Positions 59,430-64,000 of a stretch of DNA of 64,000 bases are shown here, in pieces. The DNA is taken from NCBI GenBank assembly GCA_017937125.1, contig JAGBEH010000007.1, forward strand, positions 310,001 through 374,000. Reading direction: 5' to 3'. Numbering within the stretch: position 1 is the stretch's first letter; each line of letters opens with the position of its first letter. The translations under genes and the position numbers were made by a program. Under the pieces are notes generated by a model. It did not search any database. It was not told the origin of the DNA and saw only the letters and a program-made list of their open reading frames with translations. Source of the DNA: Alistipes sp. Its GTDB lineage: Bacteria > Bacteroidota > Bacteroidia > Bacteroidales > Rikenellaceae.

Positions 59430-60182
59430 ATGTTGATTATTAAGAATTTGCACGCACGTGTTGCGGATAAGGAGATTTTGAAGGGCATCGACCTCGAAGT
59501 CAGGGCGGGGGAGATTCATGCCATAATGGGACCTAACGGATCGGGAAAGAGTACGCTGGCGGGGGTGCTGGCCGGAAATGAGAAATATACCGTTACCGAA
59601 GGCGAAGTGACTTTCGAAGGCCGCGACCTGCTCGCGGTGCCTGTCGAGGAGCGCGCCCGTATGGGGCTGTTTCTGGGATTCCAGTATCCTGTCGAGATTG
59701 CAGGCGTATCGATGGCCAATTTTATGAAACTCGCCGTCGCCGAGCGCCGCAGGTATCTCGGCGAGGAGCCGCTGACGGCTTCCGAGTTTTTGCGCCTTAT
59801 GCGTGAGAAGGGCGCGATCGTGGAGCTCGATTCGAAATTGACGTCGCGTGCCGTCAATGAGGGGTTCTCGGGCGGTGAGAAGAAGAAAAACGAGATATTC
59901 CAGATGGCGATGCTCGACCCCAAGCTGGCAATACTGGACGAGACCGACAGCGGTCTGGACATAGACGCCCTGCGGATTGTCGCTACGGGTGTCACCAAAC
60001 TGCATACGGCTGAGAATGCCACTGTCGTAATCACCCATTACCAGCGGCTGCTCGATTACATAGTTCCCGACTACGTGCACGTGCTCTACAACGGACGTAT
60101 CATCCATTCGGGAGACAAGAGCCTTGCCCTCAAGCTCGAAAAGGAGGGTTACGACTGGCTGATTAACGATTATAAGGAGTAG
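59430..60182 (+). CDS. sufC: Fe-S cluster assembly ATPase SufC
   Basis: A 250-residue ABC-type ATPase. Walker A is IMGPNGSGKSTLAGVLAG, the signature motif is NEGFSGGEKKKNEIFQMA, and Walker B is LAILDETDSGLDIDALRIV, all in the SufC-specific form. It powers SufBCD conformational change. It lies 52 bases after sufB and 4 before sufD. Confidence 0.97.
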   Translation: MLIIKNLHARVADKEILKGIDLEVRAGEIHAIMGPNGSGKSTLAGVLAGNEKYTVTEGEVTFEGRDLLAVPVEERARMGLFLGFQYPVEIAGVSMANFMKLAVAERRRYLGEEPLTASEFLRLMREKGAIVELDSKLTSRAVNEGFSGGEKKKNEIFQMAMLDPKLAILDETDSGLDIDALRIVATGVTKLHTAENATVVITHYQRLLDYIVPDYVHVLYNGRIIHSGDKSLALKLEKEGYDWLINDYKE

Positions 60183-60186
60183 TGCG

Positions 60187-61011
60187 ATGAGTATATCCGA
60201 ATTGGTATGCGGCGACGGATTCCGTCGGTTCGAGGGAGGACGCATTACGGTGTCGGACGACACGTCGCGCCCGTTTGCGGTCGTTGATCCGTCGAAGTTG
60301 GAATTGACGGTAGAATCCGGAGTAAAATGCCGACTGGTGATTCTCCATACGCAGCCGAATGAAATGACGGCTCGGATCGGGTTGGAACCCGACGCCGAAC
60401 TGTCTGTCGCTGACATATATCTGGCGAGCACCTTTGCCGAAGTCGATGTCCGACAGAAGGAGAGAAGCGTCTGTCGGTTTACGACCGTGGAGATGCAGAG
60501 CGCCAATGTGGTTTACGGGATGTCGCTCGACGGGGTCGGGGCGTCCTGTACGTCCGACGGTGTTTTTATCGGTTCGGGCGACGACCATTGCGTATTCGAA
60601 CTGACGGTGAGGCACAATGTCTCCGACTGCACGAGTTCGTCGCTCGTCAAGGGTGTGGTCGGGGGACGCGCCACGGGCGAATTCCGCGGTCTGGTGTACG
60701 TAGCACCCGATGCACAGCGTACGGATGCGCAACAACAGAGCCGCAACATAGAGTCGGGCAACGATGCGCATATAATAACCAAACCGCAACTCGAGATTTA
60801 TGCCGATGATGTCAGGTGCAGCCACGGCGCTACGGTAGGGCAGATCGACGACGATGCCGTTTTTTATATGCGTCAGCGCGGTCTGAGCGAAGCCGAGGCG
60901 CGGCGCCTGCAAATCGAAGGGTTTGTGGGCGATATAACGATGCACTGTCCAGTCGAATCGCTGAAGGAGCCGCTGACGGATATTCTGAAAACCAAACTTG
61001 AAAAACTGTGA
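60187..61011 (+). CDS. sufD: Fe-S cluster assembly protein SufD
   Basis: A 274-residue SufB-related partner subunit, shorter than E. coli SufD (423) as is common in some Bacteroidota. The C-terminal SufBD core is clear: SSLVKGVVGGRATGEFRGLV, DAQRTDAQQQSRNIESG, AHIITKPQLEIYADDVRCSH and MRQRGLSEAEARRLQIEGFV. It overlaps sufS at TGATG. Confidence 0.94.
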   Translation: MSISELVCGDGFRRFEGGRITVSDDTSRPFAVVDPSKLELTVESGVKCRLVILHTQPNEMTARIGLEPDAELSVADIYLASTFAEVDVRQKERSVCRFTTVEMQSANVVYGMSLDGVGASCTSDGVFIGSGDDHCVFELTVRHNVSDCTSSSLVKGVVGGRATGEFRGLVYVAPDAQRTDAQQQSRNIESGNDAHIITKPQLEIYADDVRCSHGATVGQIDDDAVFYMRQRGLSEAEARRLQIEGFVGDITMHCPVESLKEPLTDILKTKLEKL

Positions 61012-62228
61012 TGCTTAACGTCGAAGAAATACGCAGGGATTTCCCCATTCTCGGGCAGAAGGTCTACGGTCTGCCGCTTGTCTATCTCGACAGCGGAGCG
61101 ACCGCGCAGAAGCCGCGATGCGTTACGGACATCATATGCCGTCTTCATAATGAACTGAATGCGAATGTTCATCGCGGCGTACATTATCTTTCCGAGCAGA
61201 CTACCGACTTGTACGAGCAGGCGCGCGAGACAGTGAGGCGTTTCATCGGTGCCGAACATCCCGAGGAGATAATATTCACGAGCGGTGCTACGGCAGCGAT
61301 AAATACGGTGGCCTATGCGTGGGGCGAGAAATACATAGGGGAAGGCGACAATGTGATAATCAGCGAAATGGAGCACCACTCCAACCTCGTTCCGTGGCAG
61401 CAGATCGCTTTGCGGCGCGGTGCCGAAGTCCGTGTGCTGCCTTTCGACGACGACGGCCGTCCGGAGATGGAGAAGCTGCCGTCGCTGCTCGACGGACGTA
61501 CGCGCATCGTGGCCGTGACGCAGGCTTCGAATACGCTCGGGACGCGTCCCGACCTGCGTACGGTAATCGATGCGGCGCATGCGGCCGGTGCGAAGGTTAT
61601 GGTGGACGGATGCCAGGGAGTGGTTCACGGCGGCGTGAACGTAGCGGAGCTGGGATGCGATTTTTACGCATTTTCGGGACATAAGATTTTCGCTCCGACG
61701 GGCATAGGCGTTCTTTACGGGCGTCGGGAACTGTTGGAGGCGATGCCGCCGTTCCTCTTCGGCGGGGATATGGTCGATACCGTCTCGTTCGGGCGTACTA
61801 CATTCGCTCCTCTGCCTCTGAAGTTCGAAGCGGGCACCGCCAACTTTATCGGCGCCATCGCATTGGGGGAGGCGTTGCGTTATGTGGAGAGGTTCCCCGC
61901 TGCCGAAACGGCGGCTTACGAAGCCGAACTTACCCGATATGCGACCGAAGAACTGCAACGTGTGGACGGATTGCGTATCTACGGGACGCAGGCGGACAAA
62001 AGTCCGATAATATCGTTCAATGTCGAGGGCGTACACCATTACGACCTCGGTATGATACTCGACAAAACGGGCATAGCCGTACGGACGGGGCAACATTGTG
62101 CCGAGCCCGTTATGACGCATTACGGCGTAAGCGGTATGTGCCGTGCTTCGTTTGCGATATACAATACCGAACGCGAAATCGACGCTCTGGTCAAGGGGGT
62201 CGTACGGGCGGTTCGGATGCTTAAATAA
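61011..62228 (+). CDS. sufS: Cysteine desulfurase SufS
   Basis: A 405-residue PLP enzyme that releases sulfur from cysteine for cluster assembly. It has YLDSGATAQKPRCV, NVHRGVHYLSEQTTDLYE, the PLP lysine in FSGHKIFAPTGIGVLYG and the persulfide cysteine in VRTGQHCAEPVM (group II loop). No sufE or sufU is visible nearby. The ATG at 61011 is used; a GTG three bases earlier is in frame. Confidence 0.96.
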   Translation: MLNVEEIRRDFPILGQKVYGLPLVYLDSGATAQKPRCVTDIICRLHNELNANVHRGVHYLSEQTTDLYEQARETVRRFIGAEHPEEIIFTSGATAAINTVAYAWGEKYIGEGDNVIISEMEHHSNLVPWQQIALRRGAEVRVLPFDDDGRPEMEKLPSLLDGRTRIVAVTQASNTLGTRPDLRTVIDAAHAAGAKVMVDGCQGVVHGGVNVAELGCDFYAFSGHKIFAPTGIGVLYGRRELLEAMPPFLFGGDMVDTVSFGRTTFAPLPLKFEAGTANFIGAIALGEALRYVERFPAAETAAYEAELTRYATEELQRVDGLRIYGTQADKSPIISFNVEGVHHYDLGMILDKTGIAVRTGQHCAEPVMTHYGVSGMCRASFAIYNTEREIDALVKGVVRAVRMLK

Positions 62229-62244
62229 AGAAGAACAGAGAATC

Positions 62245-62925
62245 ATGTTTATTGTGCTCGAAGGGCTTGACGGAGCCGGAAAATCGACCCAGATCCGTAA
62301 ATTGAGAGATATGTTCCTCGCGAGGGGCGTCGAGAGCGAGTATGTCCATTTCCCGCGATTCGATGCACCCGTGTACGGCGAACTCATAGCGCGTTTCTTG
62401 CGCGGAGAATTCGGCGGTGTAGAGCAGGTGGATCCCTATATAGTGGCTCTCCTGTTTGCTGGCGACCGTTGCGATGCGGCGAATATGATTCGCGGTTGGC
62501 TCGATGAGGGCAAGGTGGTGATTGCCGACAGATATGTCTATTCGAATATAGGTTATCAGTGCGCCAAACTTGCCGATGCTGCCGAAAGGGCGAAGCTGCG
62601 CGGTTGGATTCTCGACCTCGAATTCGTCCGCAACCGTATTCCCGTGCCAGACATATCGCTGTTTCTGGATGTCCCGTTCGAATTCACCGAACGCAAACTG
62701 ACCGAGACCCGTGAGGGCGAGGACCGTTCCTATCTCAACGGCAGCAGGGATATTCACGAGGCATCGTTGTCTCTCCAGCAGGCCGTCCGCCGCGTATATC
62801 TCGAAACGGCTGCGGAGACCGATAACCTTGTCGTCGTGGATTGCGGCGACGAGAACGGCAGGATGGATACGCCTGAGGGCATATTCGCGAAAATAGAACA
62901 AGCCATAACCCGAACTTACAAATGA
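62245..62925 (+). CDS. tmk: Thymidylate kinase
   Basis: A 226-residue dTMP kinase for DNA precursor synthesis. The P-loop is VLEGLDGAGKSTQIRKL, followed by the DRY-type motif VIADRYVYSNIGYQ and the substrate or LID region. The ATG at 62245 is chosen for the conserved MFIVLEGLDG start. It lies 16 bases after sufS. Its stop overlaps the next start (ATGA at 62922-62925). Confidence 0.95.
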   Translation: MFIVLEGLDGAGKSTQIRKLRDMFLARGVESEYVHFPRFDAPVYGELIARFLRGEFGGVEQVDPYIVALLFAGDRCDAANMIRGWLDEGKVVIADRYVYSNIGYQCAKLADAAERAKLRGWILDLEFVRNRIPVPDISLFLDVPFEFTERKLTETREGEDRSYLNGSRDIHEASLSLQQAVRRVYLETAAETDNLVVVDCGDENGRMDTPEGIFAKIEQAITRTYK

Positions 62926-64000
62926 CTAAAAGTTTAAGACAGCGCAGAGCTTTCAAGTTATTTTCCCACGTATGCCGTATGACATTGGGCGCGGTTTTCA
63001 TCTTTTCGGGATTCGTCAAATCGGTAGATCCCTGGGGTACGGCGCTCAAGGTCAATGAATATCTGTCCATATACGGTCTGGAATGCCTGCTGCCCGCCAG
63101 TATGGTTTTTTCCATATGGCTGTGCGGTGCCGAGCTGATGATGGGGCTTATGCTCACATTCAAGGTGCGCATACGGCTCATATCGATTTTCGCCGTAGTG
63201 TCGATGATATTTTTCACGCTGCTCACGTTCTTGAGCGCGACGTGGCTGCCTGTCGAGGACTGCGGGTGTTTCGGCGACGCGCTCAAATTGTCGCCTTGGG
63301 CTACGTTCTTCAAGAATCTGGCACTGCTGCCGCTCTCCGTCGTCATCTGGTGGCGTTACAGACCCGACAGAATATTCGCATTTTCTAAACTCGAAATATT
63401 TCTTACCTGTTTGTTCTTTTCCGTCGGTATGGGGGTGGGGACATATTGCTACCTGCATTTGCCGTTGATAGACTTTCTGCCTTACCGTATCGGCGTGAAT
63501 ATTCATAATGAGATAGAGCGCTCGGCGCGGGAGAAGAACGTGGAGGAGGTCGTTGTCGTGTGCCGCAACAGACGGTCGGGCAGGATCAAGGAGTTCGACC
63601 TCAAGGACCGCGAATGGCAGAATACGAAGAAATGGGAGTGGATGGACACGAAGATCGCGACGGAGGACGAGACCGATGCCGTTGTCGTTAGGCCGATGAT
63701 AAGTGAGTTCTCTTTGCGCGATGTCGAAGGCGATGCCACGCAGCTCGTTACCTCGATGAAGGGGCGTGTGTATATGTTGTGCGTGACGAATTTCTCGGCC
63801 ATCGGAGAACGATGCGAAAGACGTATGCGCGGCATTGTGGAACGTGCCGAACGCGAAGGGGCGGCCGTAGTGTGCCTTACTCCCGAATTCCTGCCCGAGG
63901 TTACTTGGCGCTCGTTCGACGGCAGTGCGGCCGTAAGATGCTATAATATAGACGCTACGGTGCTTAAGACTATGTTGCGCGCATCGAACGGTATGATCGT
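62922..64000 (+). CDS. DoxX-like membrane protein, BT_3928 family (partial)
   Basis: The first 359 residues of a gene that continues past the right edge. Four membrane helices of a DoxX-like domain occupy residues 1-150 (GAVFIFSGFVKSVDPWGTAL, LMMGLMLTFKVRIRLISIF, with CGCFGDALKLSPWATFFKN as in MauE/vitamin-K-reductase-like proteins). A soluble, probably periplasmic domain of unknown structure follows. The BT_3928 family is common in Bacteroidota; its function is not established, though the CxC and DoxX features hint at redox work. Coupled to tmk by ATGA. Confidence 0.85.
   Translation, partial: MTKSLRQRRAFKLFSHVCRMTLGAVFIFSGFVKSVDPWGTALKVNEYLSIYGLECLLPASMVFSIWLCGAELMMGLMLTFKVRIRLISIFAVVSMIFFTLLTFLSATWLPVEDCGCFGDALKLSPWATFFKNLALLPLSVVIWWRYRPDRIFAFSKLEIFLTCLFFSVGMGVGTYCYLHLPLIDFLPYRIGVNIHNEIERSAREKNVEEVVVVCRNRRSGRIKEFDLKDREWQNTKKWEWMDTKIATEDETDAVVVRPMISEFSLRDVEGDATQLVTSMKGRVYMLCVTNFSAIGERCERRMRGIVERAEREGAAVVCLTPEFLPEVTWRSFDGSAAVRCYNIDATVLKTMLRASNGMI

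Overview
The window looks like chromosome from a Bacteroidales gut-type bacterium, most like Alistipes/Rikenellaceae. The evidence is promoters of the Bacteroidota type (TTTG, about 19-21 bp, TAnnTTTG), no purine-rich ribosome-binding sites, a TonB receptor with a PnuC transporter under a TPP riboswitch, a LytS/LytTR pair, a SufBCDS cluster, fimbrillin-family pili, and moderately high GC with strong use of GC-ending codons. Two kinds of sequence depart from this background: an AT-rich restriction-modification island (about 3.4-5.9 kb) and the AT-rich switch in front of the pilus operon (about 45.9-46.2 kb).

Layout. 0-3 kb: tail of a MurF-Alr-type fusion, a tetrapyrrole-methylase-family protein and two related AraC regulators. 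3.3-5.9 kb: tRNA-Lys(CUU), then a laterally acquired type II R-M system whose nuclease closely resembles HincII. 6-12.5 kb: a catalytically degenerate GH2-like protein, a small HsdR_N-type protein, a LytTR/LytS two-component pair, an acyl-CoA synthetase and PlsY. 12.7-19.8 kb: YitT-like protein, MiaB, YchF, a SIMPL protein, GltX and GalM. 19.9-25.4 kb: an ECF sigma/putative anti-sigma/LTxxQ trio, a lipoprotein, and a TPP-riboswitch thiamine uptake operon. 25.4-45.2 kb: mostly housekeeping genes (lipid kinase, PepD, PhoH, Der, RsmI, LpxL-like, two glycosyltransferases, PanB, GuaB-GuaA, TrmH-like, GlnS, CDF).

The most interesting part is 45.2-57.1 kb. A Mpi-type serine recombinase gene sits beside a 159-bp segment bounded by 14-bp inverted repeats (AAAACG-TT-CGTTTT and its inverse) that carries an outward promoter. 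As assembled this promoter faces the recombinase; after inversion it would face the pilus operon. The operon encodes a DUF3575-like protein, a DUF5119-like lipoprotein, a fimbrillin with high-expression codon use, a second fimbrillin, and an 893-residue fimbrillin with a C-terminal lectin-like domain. That last gene ends in the variable repeat of a diversity-generating retroelement (DGR). Downstream lie three stem-loops, a probable MutS-like accessory gene, avd, the template repeat and a DGR-type reverse transcriptase. Across the 194-bp repeat pair all 18 differences fall on template adenines (18 of 47 adenines changed, 0 of 147 other bases). The locus therefore appears to combine ON/OFF switching of pilus expression with targeted hypermutation of one pilus subunit.

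57.1-64 kb: two small membrane proteins, tRNA-Ser(GCU), sufBCDS, tmk and the start of a DoxX-like BT_3928-family gene that runs off the right edge.
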